Positions 12,790 through 26,695 of a stretch of 64,000 nucleotides of DNA are shown piece after piece; the stretch's first letter is position 1, and every line of letters begins with the position of its first letter. The position numbers were made by a program, and so were the translations under genes. The notes beneath the pieces were generated by a model. The model had not been told where the DNA came from and searched no databases. It saw nothing but the letters and a program-made list of their open reading frames with translations. The DNA comes from Mesocentrotus franciscanus (Eukaryota > Echinodermata > Echinoidea > Camarodonta > Strongylocentrotidae): NCBI GenBank assembly GCA_037976565.1, contig CP137668.1, forward strand, positions 35,292,088 to 35,356,087, written 5' to 3'.

Positions 12790-15780
12790 GCAGTAATTCC
12801 TTAAACTATTTATAATATGTTTAGTCACATTCTTATTGCATTTTACTTTCATGACAAAATTATTGGTTATCTTGTGAACAGAAATTTTCTTAAAAACTTG
12901 AATTTATTTTCTGGGTTTCACTTAACCTTCTCGTCAAATCAAGAAGCTGTGACACTTTTAACACTTTGATAAAAAGGTCCTGCTCAGACATAAACGCCTT
13001 TTTGAAAATACCTTGTGATGAAAGACTCAAATACAGGCGAAGATAGTTTGCAAATGTTATCAGCTCTATTCAAGACCAAATTTCATATTCTCCTGGCTCA
13101 CTTCTGAATTAGGTTTGACTATTCCTTGAATTTACCTCTTAAATGGCCGTACTATTATTTTCCATTTACAGGATAACTGGATCGATATTTCTCTTGGTAC
13201 ATGTCTTGTCTCATCTTCTCTTAAAAGCCTGTCGATTTAATCAATAATACAACAATGCCAGTTGTTGTTTGTGTTGATCCAATAAAAATGGTTCGTATAA
13301 TCCCACTAATGGGTGTGTCTCTTTGTTCACAAAATTCATCCTATTTATTGCATTCGGGTACAGCCTGTTGAGGTTTCCGAGTGTCTTGGGCAATGAATGC
13401 AGCAACATCTCTACCATTCGTAGTATAAGATCATCACAATGTTAGGAATAACTGTTATACATTTAATTATAGGACTATAGTTAACAGGAAGTAATAAAAT
13501 TAAAAATAAATATTTTAGTATCAGAATAAATACGAAATGTTGCTCGGACTTACATTAATATCATCATTCTTTCACCTGGTACCGTCCCAGGCTGGGGTTG
13601 GCGGCTATGCACAACCATCGTTTGCGATCATGAGAGTTTGCTCTAACGTCATCATAACAAAGTCCAGTCCCTTGCTTGGTGTTGTCAAACCAGGGGATTC
13701 GTTGTCTACTTCTTTCGCGTTTCCCTTCTATCATTCCTCCAAGTAACATCCTTTTCATCCTCCTCCTATCAAAATAATGTACAGTATACAAACTTCCCTT
13801 TTTTGTACCGCCTTCATCAACCCCCATTCTATGCTTGCTCTTTGTAGCCCTTATTTATTGTTGATTTCAATAACCCAGCTTATTCTCTGCATTCTGCGTT
13901 AGCATCACATTTTGAAGGCTTCTATTTGTCGTCTCCTCGCACCGAGTCCATGTTTGAACTTCATACAACAGAGTACTCAATATCATCAGCGTATGAATAA
14001 TAAAGGTCCCAGTGATGATCATTGAGGTATACCACATAGTACCCGAATGGCATTTAGTTTACATAAGTATGTCCTTTTCCCGCCTATATTCTGCTTATTT
14101 GCATATGGTTTATTATATAATGATATTTCGATAATCATAATCAATTTTAAGCAAATGATTGTCGCAATCTGTGTTCATGAGCAGAGTAACTTTTTAACAA
14201 ACTGGTGAATAAATTTTTTCATCATGATGTGGTTGTAACCATAGTGTGGTCATAATGGTTATCATGATCATCGGGAGGCACTCACGCATTCACTGGATCA
14301 TTAATTGCAATGGATGTTATTCGTGCTGATGGTTGCATACGTGATGAATGTCACGACAGCTGCTCGCCTTCATACCTCCTTTTATTAAATGAGTGTGATA
14401 GGGGGTACGGTGAATATTAAAGGGATATCTTAGGGACACTCCAAAAAAGGTGGCTGATATTTGGATTCAAAAGACATAAATATCAACCTTATAATCGAAT
14501 GACTACAAGATGAAATTTATCTTTACATGAGGCGAAATTCCCTGAAAGTACGAGACTTGTGATGGGGTCGTCATGACAATATAAACATACATGTACATAT
14601 ATATATATATATATATTACATTTTGATTATAGTCCACGCAAAATTTTTATAAAAAAGATAGAGATTACCCAATATTGGCCGGGTTAAAAGGGAACATATT
14701 TTGTTTGTTGGGTAACGTTTTACCCAACTGTTTTTAGAGTGTAGATGTATAAGGGCTCTTGACTCTCATGAGGGAGGTCCTTTGTTCGATCATTTCTTGG
14801 AGCTTAGATCCAAGGTGGTTTGACCACAGTTTTCTCTCTTGGTGTGTTAAATCGGTATATGTCAATGCTAGGGAAATAATTTACGCAGGGAGCAAAGGAA
14901 AAAAGACTTATTGATACTGATGGGATTTCAATGGATAAATAAGACCATAATCATAATATTGTTATTGAGAATTATGTTTCAAAAGATGCACTTCAAACAC
15001 TAGGGAAAAGGCCATGCTAAAACTTTACGATTTTGACTTTAATTTGATTTTATTTGCTTTCAATCATTCCTATCGATACCCTATTCCGTAACAAAAACGT
15101 CTCTTCTAATTGCTTGAATCATGTAAATGATATTACAATTGTAAATCCCATTGAGATATAATGCTGGATACTAGTCCATGAATATAATCGTTTTCATTTT
15201 ATGTCTCTTTATATCATACTACATTGCGTGAAACACATTTGTAAATTGTATTTCCAAACGAGGAAACAAAGGTTATTTTTAAGTCCCTCCATCATTGCCA
15301 ATTACTTTGACAGCGGAAGTTCTAAAATTCGGATAACGAGGCCCTCCATATTTCATTGATCTGCGCATAATTTGTACCATGAGCAGACTCAGTGGGCTAT
15401 TGCCAAAATGCACCTTCTTCGACGGTTGCACAACCAGCTAGACTTGAACACCTTACACCCAAAGCAAACAGATCAAAGAGTCATGCTTCGTCACAGAGAG
15501 TGGAGTTCGAGATCTCATCGAATGCAATTCATATTTATAACAGACGTCATTCGCGATGACTTCCAATGATGAATGTACTCGCGTGTGATATGTTCTGCAT
15601 GTGCGTGGTGACATTTCCCAGCCTGATCAAGTTGAACATGTTTCAAGCTAGATGCAAAGGAATGTTGCTGAGGAGATGATGTGTGACGTGATCGGCACAA
15701 CAGGTCAACGGTGCGTACAGAGAAGGAATACATTGGTCTAAATTGTGTTGAAAACGTATAACGCCGTAAGTGATTTGAAC
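12790..15780. other. Intergenic, nothing firm
   Basis: AT-rich DNA. Near 14665 and 14710 ttacccaatattgg and gttgggtaacgttttaccca form weak inverted or direct repeats, possibly a decayed element. (TA)n at 14597-14616. No gene recognised. A frame at 13537 starts with a signal-like MLLGLTLISSFF but has no supported continuation. Confidence 0.45.
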
Positions 15781-15784
15781 GCCC

Positions 15785-15994
15785 GTTGCGTACGAGGCGT
15801 AATTTGCCTGACGTAGGACTGCGTCAGGTACTGGTGACTTTGACGCTTCCTGTAAGATTGATATCGTACAGAAAGTGAATATAAAATGAACAGGACAATA
15901 CTGCAGCTTGATTATCGGCGTATGGGTCAATTGATTTCACAAGCTTGATTAGCGCCGGTTCGTGACGCAATCAGAATGACGTCTCGTGTGCAAT
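15785..15994. mobile_element. MITE, GTTGCACACGAGG family, copy 1
   Basis: The left end gttgcgtacgaggcgtaatt is the inverted match of the right end (15960-15994, ending gacgtctcgtgtgcaat). The sub-terminal motif tgacgtagga.tgcgtca is shared with the other copies at 21587, 29338 and 30831. About 210 bases, no coding frame; a non-autonomous DNA element is likely. No clear target duplication. Confidence 0.6.
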
Positions 15995-16482
15995 AATTAC
16001 GCATGAAAACTTTACTTGCCCCTTTGCTCATACATAAAATACACTACAGAACGACAGAAGTAATCTGCATGTATTACTGCTTTAAGTGATTCGACTCCCT
16101 TCTTGAATGTACATAAACACATTTATTTTCATATCGGTATACAAGCTAAACAGCCTTACTTTGTTTTGAGTAAACCCTATTCCATACGGTATATAGTCCG
16201 GGGCACTGGGCTTAATATGAATAGACTATGATTAATGTACTCTGGTTTGCAAGAGCCTCCCCCACGTCTCAGAGCCCCCAATATACTCATCCCATTGACA
16301 TTAAATGGATATATTGTTGCTCTTTCTATATAATCCGGCTAATATTTTGTAATATCTCGATGACGAATGGGCAAGGCATTCGACCGCGATAACGGCCAAA
16401 GTGGGCAATATTTTAAGATCATGACGTTATAGTTTGGACAGATTTATTTTGCTCCTTCTATTCTGCCCACCTTTTTGTAACT

Positions 16483-16720
16483 CTCTCTCTCTCTTTCTTT
16501 ATCTATTAATATTTTCATTCCCTTGATTTCAAAAGTCCATACAGACTCACCCTTGCTTACACCCCCAATTTTGTACACACATGGACCTTCAAACGCACAA
16601 CACACACACACACGCACACACACTGTTACTGCTTTCTTTCTCCTCTCTCTTATTCTCTCTTTCTCTCTTCTTCCCTCTCTCCCTGTCTCTCTATTTCAAT
16701 CTCCCCCTCTCTCTCCCCAT
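16483..16720. repeat. CT-rich tract with (CA)n core
   Basis: (ct)n at 16483-16497, (ca)n at 16600-16622, then about 100 bases of ct-rich sequence. Overlapping Ser/Leu-rich frames are artefacts. Confidence 0.85.
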
Positions 16721-16989
16721 TCCCAGTTCGTCTGCTTATAATGAATGTCCCTTTCTGAATGTCTGCCTTTCTCCAAAAGTCACTATAGTCGTTGTTATCT
16801 GTGTAGTTTGCTTTTTTCTGTCTTTCTATCTTTGTGTCTCTTTCTCTTTCTTCCGTAATGTCATTATTTCCCACGAATTTGTAGTAATTACAGACCGTTC
16901 CTCCCATCTCGTGTGCTTCGTGTATAAGTTCACTTATTTCTCTTACTTCAATGCCAACGATTGATATTTCACTATCTATTAGTGAATAT

Positions 16990-18430
16990 CCTAGAGCATA
17001 TCTGTCCCGAAAATAAAAAGCCTACGAATCCATGAATCACACGATTGAGCATACATGGAGATTCTGATTCATAACTGATTTTCCTAAATTGACTTAAAAT
17101 AAACATATATGTTGGTAATTATGAATAACTGCGGTTGTAAGTCATTTATTTAAAGTCCTACAGGATGTCACTGAGCAAAAGAAATAAATCATCGTGCAAT
17201 GAACTTAATTTGACGCCAAACGGAATTGAGAATACAGATTTAGAAGGGTTTGATTTAGTGGTTGATTCGCCTCTGTACTTGAAATACAGTTTTCCATTTT
17301 ACAATGTTAACATATACATGTATTATATATGCGGTTGGAAAAGAAAGAAAAAGGCAGAGCCAATGAAAATGTTGATCTAGTGCCTTGCGTGTCTGAAGTA
17401 TATTTTCACATCTAGAGATACTGGTAATTCCATGCCATAATAAAATATAAAATATCTTATCAAAATTTAGAATCTTATATTCGTATCACGTCTTGTGCGC
17501 TTTTGATAATTATCTTGAAAAGTGTAACATAATTTATAAAGCTGGTATCACCTAGTTCTCGTCATATAACATTGACAACAAATGATGAATTAACATTGCA
17601 CCCTTTTTAATGATTATCCCTGTCAAAACTAAGTATATATTGCAAAAGTGTTCACATTAAAAGTAAGTTTATGATCATGTGGCATTATCTTTGCTCACAG
17701 CACTTTGTGGTACACCTTTCGAAAAAGGATTTATTTTGACACAATTCTCTTCCATTTTCTCGGGTGATCGTTGCTGATAAAGAAAAAGATGACAGAAGTG
17801 CAAACGCCGTCCAAGCAATCTGTTACATCCAATTTAAATGAAAATTTTCATAGATTACTTCGTCGTTGCCCTCATTATAAACCCATCTAAAGCTGTTGGT
17901 TTTCAATTTACACCCCAATACAGCATCCTTTCAAACGTCCCGTCCTCTTTTAAAAACAAACATGTAAAATCACAGCGTAGAATGTTATATCTAATAGGAA
18001 AGGGTGAAGGTACATGGAAGCGTCTTTCCCGAGTATTGAAAGAAGAAATAATGCTTTACTGTTTAAAAAATCAACGAGTAAATTCTCGTATATAAAACTC
18101 TCTTGACATTCTTAAAGGCTCATAAAAAAGCATTACATTTCATTGCCTTCTAACTCTTTTGCTCCTTTCCATGAGGGTACATTTTTCATTTTCTAATAAT
18201 TACATATCTAGATGCAATTTGAGTAGCTTACATTTTAATTGGTCACAGAAGGTATGTAAGTCTATCGACACGATTTACACTAAATTCTTTTTTATATTTG
18301 ATTCAAAATTCCTCTTTTTCAAACCAAATTATTCATACAGAATTATGTACCTTATTCTAATCAAAATTATATAGATGTTATTTACATTTTGAGTTGTCTG
18401 AAATGCATTCCTATTGATACATGTAATAAT
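16990..18430. other. Intergenic, no feature recognised
   Basis: AT-rich sequence. Short frames (for example 17838-18095) show no family resemblance, splice pattern or compositional bias. Confidence 0.5.
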
Positions 18431-18433
18431 ATT

Positions 18434-18502
18434 GGGTTCTTGTATAGCGCTCATATCTGTCAGACTTGACACTACTGGCGCTCCCGATTATTACCCTGGC
18501 TT
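18434..18502 (-). mobile_element. 3' fragment of the tatagcgc SINE family
   Basis: gttcttgtatagcgctcata followed by ggcgctcccgattattaccc tggct is the reverse complement, with differences, of the 3' part of the full copy at 47884-48178 (gccagggtaattatgctgca ... aggcgctatataagc). The head is missing, as in a 5'-truncated retrocopy. Confidence 0.45.
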
Positions 18503-18509
18503 AAGCATA

Positions 18510-21500
18510 TCAGTAAAGTCCTTATGGAATTTAATAATCTCTGAAAAGGATTCAGACATGGATAAAGAGACAAATCTCCAATAAAGTGATAATCTCCAGG
18601 AAACGAATCGAATTATTCAAATACAAGCTAATTTACGGACATTTTAGTAAATCGATTCAAAAGTTATCGTAAATGTACAGTATAAAAGTATTTCATTTGT
18701 ATAACTAAGTGTACTACTGCTTGTAATGTTTTAAATATGTAATTCAGATTTCTTTTCATTTAATGGCCTTCCCTAGATGGAAGAATATGATAGTTTGCAA
18801 CGTTCATCCGCAAGAGGACGGGAGTTGAAACGGAGAACTAATGTTCTGGATGAAGGTCTCTAATATCACGTTCGTTCTTCCTCTTGTCAAAACACATATT
18901 TCTTCACATGTGCGTTTACCTCAGCCATAATCCAAGCACTCGGCGAAATGAGATCCGCCCGTGACCTTCCCGGTCCTAAACATCACACACACACTCACAT
19001 ACAACTTCACGCACACTCACTTACAATAAGTCCACGCCCACCAGTCCACGCACACACGCACGTATACTCTGTCTTACACAAGACGCCGAAATCCCAACAT
19101 AAACAAGCCAGTTCTGAAGGCTTGTGCGTCCAAAGTACTCACAATAAACATAAACGTGTGAGTCTATCATTTCTAGAACGAAAGATTGATGCGTGAGTGA
19201 AATGTTGAAGGTGATTTGTCTTAACCTTCTCGGCACCGAAAGGCACCAAGCTCCATAGACGCCACGTGGTTGTGGTGCGGTTTCAGTACGTAACACACTA
19301 AATGACGCCATTAAAGTAGTATGACGTAGTTACATGGTGGAGTATTACATTTAGGTTTATTTTTCCATTCCTTTCTCTGCGGACGTGAATGGTCTAGTGG
19401 ATTGTAAAGATCTTCCGCCATGCACGAAGTCTCAAGCTATATACTGTAGGCCTATCTGAAAAAAGCCACGCCCCGTAATAATTATGTCTGTATATGTCAT
19501 TATATCATCTTATATTCTTGCGAAAATGTATCTTCACATATTTTGTCATCTAGGAATCGTAAATGGTTTTAATGTAAGGTAGTAAACCAACATCTTGCAT
19601 TAGAAGCAAAAGCGGCTGTTTAAAACTGTTGATAAGTAAGAACTGGAAGACTTCAATATATTGTCTGAAACTACGTCAGATGTATCTACATAACATATTA
19701 AACGATGAAGAAGAATGGTATTGGCAATCACATTATTTTGACATATTTTTCTGATTTTGATTGATATATGTTTGACCCAGAAATCGCTTTTAGCATGGAT
19801 CTTATACCTCTCTCATAGGTCCATGTTCTAAACGGCGAAGTTTCGACTTCTACGCGCGCTTAGAAATTGTGTATGATATTCATTCCGCGCCTGTTGCATA
19901 ATTGTGCATTGTTTACCAATGCTTGTGGAGATAGGGAGAGGGACAACTAAATCTTTCACACGTGGTAGCAATTTAAACTTTGACAAGGGTAACGCTGACA
20001 AATGATATGATTTTCACATGGAATTCATCATAGTTGTTTACAACTGTCGAAAGAGCTGATACAATGAAAAGTTATGTATAGCACTGGCGGGTTTTTTTTA
20101 GGGAGAAGGGCCGCCGGCCCGTACCCCCGCACTCCGATTTTTAATTTCAATTTGGCTTACCTGAAATACGCAATAGAAAACGTGCCCCCTTCTGTTAATG
20201 TTCGACCCCAAAGCCAGACACAAAAGGACCCCCTTTTTATGTCAGTAATATTTCCGAGTTTGCCGTCCCCATTCTTTTTACAACGATAAAACTGGATCCG
20301 CCCCTGATCTGAAGCAATGGTAGAGCCGGGAATAAGGCAACGGATACAATCCAGATGTGAGTCAAATGCCAAATGACATTTGTGAAAGAGTGACATTTTT
20401 CTAACTGAAATGTCAATGGTTAAAGTGCCTCTGAAAGTATGTATTAAACAAGAGGAGCAGAGAGAAGAGTAAGTACTATAAATAATTGCAACCTTGATAT
20501 GCCTCGATAAGAATATATCAACCACAGCCTTGAGTCAACAGAGAGATATGATGTAGGGTACATTGATAGATTAATGTCACCAGTGAATGTCTGTTACCTG
20601 TATTTGGTTGTTTTGGCAAGGAAATGAGTACCTGATAAAACTGTTTATACTTCTTGTAAGCACGTTTTAAAACATTTGATTAGAACGACTGAAACATCCG
20701 GAGAAGTTCACGTCAAACCAAAAACAGCAGATCTAATTTTGTAGTATAATGGCATTTCCAGGAGAACTTTTAGAACTATAATGAATATGAGCCAAAGGCC
20801 CAGAGTCTGCCTTTGATCTGTTTCCAAAACAATAAATAGTGATAATAATGATAATGATAATTTACTAATAAAACTAATAATGATAAATATCTTTGCGAAG
20901 CACACTTTGTTGGGTCTGTTTCCAATTGTGTACAATTTAAATTTGTCACGTAAAAACGAATTCAACCCTCCGTGATTTAGTTAGATAATGGATTTTATTA
21001 TCTTATAGGGATAAGAACCCCCTTGTGAGTTTATTGCGGGCTTTATTGCATAAACTTTTTTCCTTAATGTGCCTGACTATAATGTGAAATTCAAAATATG
21101 TCATAATCGTCGTGTCATTATTGAATTTCGCATTTTTTCCCTCTTCCTTTGGTTTACAAGAAGAAATCCGAATGGGAATGTAAATTGAATGGATGTATGC
21201 TTAAATTAGTTAACACATTTAAGAAGAAAAAAACGACCCACCCACTAAGAAATTATGGAGTGATTATTTCATGTTAATTGTCAAGTAACACCTTTTTTAA
21301 AGAAACACTCGTCATCCTTTGGGACGCTGAATGCAGGCAAAGTATAAATTCGTCCAGAAGAACTCACTAGTCACCTCTAGACTGCGCCCTCCAAATGGGT
21401 CAACGAAATTTCAGGTACCCTAGGGTTATATACTTACTAAACCGAACGACTCCTAAACATGTGCAGCACTTTATCAACTTACAAAGCTTGGTTGTAGACG

Positions 21501-21580
21501 AAAAACACGTTTTGTTTTGTCACGTGCCGTTGATGCTTACCTTCCAGTATCTAAAACCATCATTAAGACACACATATTCA
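18510..21580. other. Intergenic, nothing firm
   Basis: A (CA)-rich patch at 18980-19065 and otherwise AT-rich DNA. The segment 20083-20310 contains ggatccgcccctgatctgaa, reminiscent of an interspersed repeat end, but no partner end could be fixed. Confidence 0.45.
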
Positions 21581-21586
21581 ATATCC

Positions 21587-21781
21587 GTTGCAAACCCAGC
21601 GTCATTTACATTGCGTTATTACCTTCCCTAATCAAACATGTGAAAGCCATTTAAAAACAGCAATGGCTGAACAGTTCATTTTGCAATCGTTTTTGGACGA
21701 TGTCATTCTCATGTGGTACGTCGAAGACTGCGCTAATCACTGACGCAGTTCTACGTCAGCAAAAGACGCCTCGTGTGCAAC
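21587..21781. mobile_element. MITE, GTTGCACACGAGG family, copy 2
   Basis: The left end gttgcaaacccagcgtcatt is a degraded inverted match of the right end, which reads gacgcctcgtgtgcaac at 21765-21781. The sub-terminal block tgacgcagttctacgtcag is shared with the other copies. About 195 bases, non-coding. Confidence 0.6.
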
Positions 21782-21789
21782 ATCTATTA

Positions 21790-22530
21790 GTCGTATGTTG
21801 TTACGTGCATGAGTGAGTGATACGAGAAAAGGGGTCAATGGTTAAGATTAAGTCTGAGCATGAGCAATATATATAGGCTATATATATCGTTTCGACTGAA
21901 TTGTGAAATCGCTACTCAGTTAAAAATGGGTTTTGTAATGAAGTCTGTAAAATTGTTGTTTGGGTAGGCACCGATCAAGAAAATACTTCCACAATAACAG
22001 GCGGAATTATTCTTTTTACAGGAGAAAATGAAATATCATCATGAGTGTTTAAAATAAATTTGGAAAGACCTACATTTCCTTCTTTCAAGCATCTTAGTGT
22101 ATTCAAGGGGTCATCGTGATTGCGCTCACTACAAATAGCTCTAATTACTGAAATGGAGGTTAAATTGGCGTTCGTGCAAGGCGCCCTTTTTCTACATCCT
22201 CACATCACCCCATCGCCCTTGGCGCGAAACGGATGGAATGCCTCAGGGTTGACGTAGGTGTCGCTATCACTCGATATTTGTTCTCTCACAAATTGTAGGT
22301 CTTTGATAAAAGTAGGTTAAGTGGAACGTCGATACTACACCGGAGAGGGTGGTCAAGGTAGACATGACTTCATAAAAGTTTGCCCTTTTCCATTTACCTT
22401 TTCGTGCATGATGGTGTCATGTGTTGGTCTAAATCGTATTTTATAACTGAAATTTGTGAAATGGTTACGCTGGCGTAGCCATGGGCACGTAGGTGCTCCC
22501 CCTCTTTTGGAACGGCTAACAAGACAATGT
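21790..22530. other. Intergenic, no feature recognised
   Basis: A small (TA)-rich palindrome (atatatataggctatatatat) near 21867; otherwise nothing. Confidence 0.5.
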
Positions 22531-22537
22531 AGAGGGC

Positions 22538-22690
22538 AGGAGAGGGAGAGAGAAAGAGAGAGAAAGAAGATGCATGATGGGGTGTGAGAGAGAGAATGTG
22601 CGTGTGTGTGTGTGTGTGTGTGTGATAGGGAGAGGGGGGAGGTAAAAAGAAAGTAAGAGGCACAGAAAGAGAGAAAGAGAGAGAGAACAA
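22538..22690. repeat. (GA)n/(GT)n compound microsatellite
   Basis: gagaga runs flank a (gt)n core at 22600-22624. Frames on the - strand with His-Thr repeats are artefacts. Confidence 0.9.
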
Positions 22691-22849
22691 AATAACCGAG
22701 AAGATAACACTCCCTCCCGATCCACACCTTCTTTGTCTTTTGGAGCATTTTTTGGATCAATACCTTCCAATCATTTGTCATTTGTTAATCTGATTCCTCA
22801 TAAACAATGTTTTGTTGACAGATTTCCCTCAAATAATATTTATATATAC

Positions 22850-22876
22850 CCCCCCCCCCTCTCTCTCTCTCTCTCC
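22850..22876. repeat. C-run plus (CT)n
   Basis: cccccccccc followed by (tc)n. Confidence 0.9.
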
Positions 22877-23284
22877 TTTTATCTCTTATTTTGTTTTTTC
22901 ATCCCTTCTCTCCTCTTCTTTCTCAAGATCTAATTGCTAGTAATTCTTCCCTTATAAAGCATGATTGCAAAACCTTTTCCCCTTCGATCAAAATTTTTCA
23001 ATTAACTATTCACGTACATATATAGCTCCTTTTAAATGCTAATAATAAAAACATGAAAAATTCATGGCACACATTTATTACGACTGCCCTACATACCCGA
23101 ACATATTTCTTGTTTATTCAAAAGATTGCCAGAGAGAGAAACCCACACCGCCTTCCAGACTCAACTACCTCCACTCAGAGCGTCGTCTGCTTAAGATGTT
23201 GACACAGTGACATATAGCATTGTGTATACACGATCTGTATTATACCCATGTGTGTGTGCGCGAGTGTAAGTGAGTGTGGGTACG

Positions 23285-23460
23285 TTGTAGCGGAATCCCA
23301 CAGGCCTCGCTCCCCAGTACCTACGGGGTGCAATGATAGATTCGCTCGAGTGCGAGCAGCGAGCTCAAGTATCGCCACTCGAGCGCCTTTTGAAGCGAGT
23401 CTCTCGTGCCAACCCCGGGCGGTCGTTGGACTCTTAGCGATCGAGGAGAGACGGGGGGCT
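23285..23460. other. Local GC/CpG-rich segment of unknown nature
   Basis: Clearly richer in G, C and CpG than its neighbours, with cgctcgagtgcgagcagcga and gccactcgagcgcc giving an internal imperfect inverted repeat. TATATAA follows at about 23467. A promoter or an inserted element are both possible; open frames on both strands have no recognised family. Confidence 0.35.
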
Positions 23461-23551
23461 GGTGTGTATATATAACAGACAAATCTCGGCTGGCTAGACT
23501 TCTTGATGAGGTGCTGGTGGAGGCAGAAGTTCACCTACCTGGGAGCTATTA

Positions 23552-23780
23552 GTGACAAAGAGAGAGAGAGAGAGAGAGAGAAGATGAGGAGATGTAGGAA
23601 AGGACAGAGACAGAGAGAGAAATGCATGAAGTTAAAGAGAGGTGCTGAGAGCGACAGATACAGCGAGGAGAAAGAGAGAGAGAGGATGAGAGCCATGGAC
23701 TAAGTAAAATAGCAAAATAGAGAGGAGAGTGCATAGATTTAGAATGAGAGGGAGAAAGAGAGAGAGAGAGAGAGAGAGTA
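23552..23780. repeat. (GA)n polypurine tract
   Basis: (ag)n at 23558-23582 and 23753-23780, with purine-rich sequence between. It lies downstream of a locally GC-rich segment (23290-23460). Confidence 0.85.
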
Positions 23781-24186
23781 GCCAAAGAGTGACAAACTCT
23801 CGTATACATACAGGTCCTGACTAAACAGAGAAGAGAGGATGCAAAGCTGGAAACGCTTGGAAGATACGAATCCCGAGGAAAGAATCTAGAAATTGATAAA
23901 AAGGATAGAAGCCCAAAAACTGATTTAATCAACGAGCTACTTAAAATACCATCTTTTGAAAATATCAGAAATTACCTTCCTAAATTTGAACGAAATGGAG
24001 CAATTTTAAGTTTTGGTTAGGCCTATACCTATATACAGGACTTTATTTCATCTCACAGGCGTGGATGATAGTGATTTTAAGCAAACAAATATAAAATGGT
24101 AACGAGGATGCTTCTCATCTAGTAAATTAATCATTCCGAATTCCATAGCTCTAGGGTCCACTGACAAAGTTAAATGTAGACGAGTA

Positions 24187-24246
24187 ACTGGCCGGTCACT
24201 AGAAAATGCTAATGACAGGTGATAAGCACTTTCTAATGACCGGTTG
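24187..24246. repeat. Short inverted repeat
   Basis: actggccggtcactagaaaa tgct pairs with agcactttctaatgaccggt tgcg across a short loop (aatgacaggtgat). About 22-base arms with a few mismatches. Confidence 0.5.
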
Positions 24247-24827
24247 CGTGTTAGAAAAAATAAAAGACTTTTCACTTGCATGTCCCCTCTCAACACGCTC
24301 ACGCAATAATTTTGATTAGGATCTACTCTATCGTTTTATGTACTTTCTGTTAACCCTTGGCAACCACACACAAAATTGTTGGAAATGTCACTCCGAGCTG
24401 GATAGTGTGATAAACAAATTGATTTGACTGAAAGTCAGGGTGTAAAACCGCCAGGGAGGTGGTAATGATTACCTTTAATGCTTTACGGCTATAGTGGAAG
24501 AACTTGAACAGCTTCCCCACATGGTGTGTATGACGTCACAATCAGATCTGTCTTCACCCATGTGACAGCGAGAAATCAATTTGTCTGACATAATGAGTTT
24601 GGAGATGAAAAAGCACGTGTATTTCATTGGGGGAAATTCATTAAATACTATACCGATACATGCGTATGTAATGTACATGCAAACAGCGATCGTATTACAT
24701 ATCAAACTGCGAGGCCTATATAGTTTTCATATGTGCCGTGTTTATTAACTTAATAACATGTTGTTTATAAGTCATAATTGCAGTTACGTAATCCGTAATT
24801 AGTGATATTTATTGATTTTTAGTCACC

Positions 24828-24856
24828 ATCACCACACTATAATAGTGTGTGGTGAT
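24828..24856. repeat. Hairpin atcaccacacta
   Basis: atcaccacacta and tagtgtgtggtgat flank taa; perfect pairing apart from one extra gt. No obvious role. Confidence 0.5.
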
Positions 24857-25260
24857 TATAGATGGTGTTTCCAGAGCGAGAGAGAAAATAATTTGATACC
24901 TTTGTAATAGCTTGTGTCTAGGGCATTTTACTTCCACTTTTGGTTAATGGACGATTTGTATTGAGGATGTTTAGAGAAGCCTGTATCCATTTTAGCGAAA
25001 ATGTGTAAGGCCTAGTTGTCTTTCATATTTGTTATTATTATTGTATATGATTATTCCTACATGGGAGTTGAATGTGATTGAAATATATATATAAATATAT
25101 ATATTACAGACAGGGGCGTAACCATTTTGAAGAGGGGCGGGTCAAATGTATTAAATACATTGGATTGGTCCATTGTTATTGTACACAGTCGATATTCTTA
25201 GGTGAAATGGCCCCTCTCCCCCTTCCGAATCCAAGACCCCTGTTCCAGATTCCGTACCTT

Positions 25261-25261
<1 letters not shown>

Positions 25262-25314
<53 letters not shown>
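25262..25314. repeat. (TA)n microsatellite
   Basis: Uninterrupted (ta)n of about 50 bases, then tgtgtgtg. Confidence 0.97.
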
Positions 25315-25316
<2 letters not shown>

Positions 25317-25329
25317 GTGTGTGTAAACA

Positions 25330-26660
25330 CTAAGTTTACTTTCCTGTCCCTTGACTGTTTCTTCGTGTAATATTTTCCGAAATCTATCGTGAATTCCACT
25401 GAGGTCGTACGATAACCAAACGGCTTTTTTCTTCTTCAGAAGACGTCGATATGTACCTAACGGCATTTTGAGCTCAATTTGCGGTTTACTGGCCCTTACA
25501 CAGTATTGTATTATTAATGAGGCTTCACGTGTGAACCCCCCTCCCACCCCCGTTAAAGTGCCCTTTTCTTTGTTTCAATATATTTGAGTAGTTAAATATT
25601 CCTGATCCAATTCATCCGCGGGGGTGTAATATGATTATCAGGTTGATTAATAGATGAATTGAGACAAGAAAAATATATATTTATTTCAATGATAATTACG
25701 GTGTGTAGTGAGAATTTTTGTTCTTCTCCTGTATTTCCTAAGGAGGACAAGTCCCGGTCAATGTGGGACATTTTCTCATAATATAAACTATCGGGGGACG
25801 AATTCTGTAGTGGATCTGAAGCGATTTTAATTGTGGTACACATCATCACCGACACATAATTTTTATAGCGCATTAGGAAAGACGATTACTGTATATACAC
25901 GTATACCTAGTGCTGTAATGCTATGGCTATAATCTCATTAAATTTTGTGTTTTATTCATGAAATAATTATGACTTTGTTATCTGACACTTTACCTGTCGC
26001 GATGAAGGCTCGCTTTGAATATTGGGTCCTTTCATGACCTTAGTGTGAGAAAGGTTGAAAACAGTCTTGCTACACCATTGTCACTGTCAAAAGAAATTGC
26101 ATAACCTGCGACTATGCTGAGCATAATCATCTTTATTAAAGGCGCACTTTCAATGCCTTTTCCTCAGTGTGCAACCCAATGTGATGGCTTTTTAATGTGC
26201 AAGTCAAATATGTCTGTTCGCAACCACATTTCAATTACTACCTTCTAGAGCGTATGATGTAGGAATTGAATTATTTATGCTTGTAACAAGTTCGAAATTA
26301 TCGAGGTGGCACAGTGAACAAAACCCGTCAAATTTCATTACGCGCGGCAAATCAATTTGATTCGAAGCTTGGGCGCTGACTATACGGTGTGATAATCAAG
26401 CATTGAATTTGAGCGAACCAATTTTAGCTTCAATTTGACGAGGATTAGAAAAAAAAAATTTTTCTTGTTGAACAAATATACAAAGTGAGGTCGACTGTTA
26501 TTTCTCCATCTATCTAGCTAATCAACTTAATCAACTTCACTTTCTTCTGTCTACACTGCCTTGGTCTTACTTGTTTCTTCCCATGCAAGGCTGTTTGTTT
26601 GTAGACCCACTTTATACCTTTTGCTATCTCTGTCTGGCTGGCTGTCTGTCTCTCTGACTT

Positions 26661-26695
<35 letters not shown>

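Larger units (their letters stand above)
23940..25250. other. Intergenic with two short hairpins
   Basis: Apart from the hairpins at 24187 and 24828, and acaggggcgtaaccattttg near 25109 that may be a repeat end, nothing is recognised. Confidence 0.45.

Noticed and set aside
13537..13746. Frame starting MLLGLTLISSFFHLVPSQAG, tested as the missing signal exon of the Ly6-like gene
   Set aside because: Signal-like, but no good phase-1 GT donor follows and it lies more than 14 kb upstream.
20157..20525. 122-residue frame on the - strand
   Set aside because: No recognisable domain, ordinary local composition, and it overlaps a probable interspersed repeat end.
23175..23534. 119-residue frame on the - strand over the GC-rich segment
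   Set aside because: Length is explained by high GC lowering stop frequency; the opposite strand is open too and no family is recognised.
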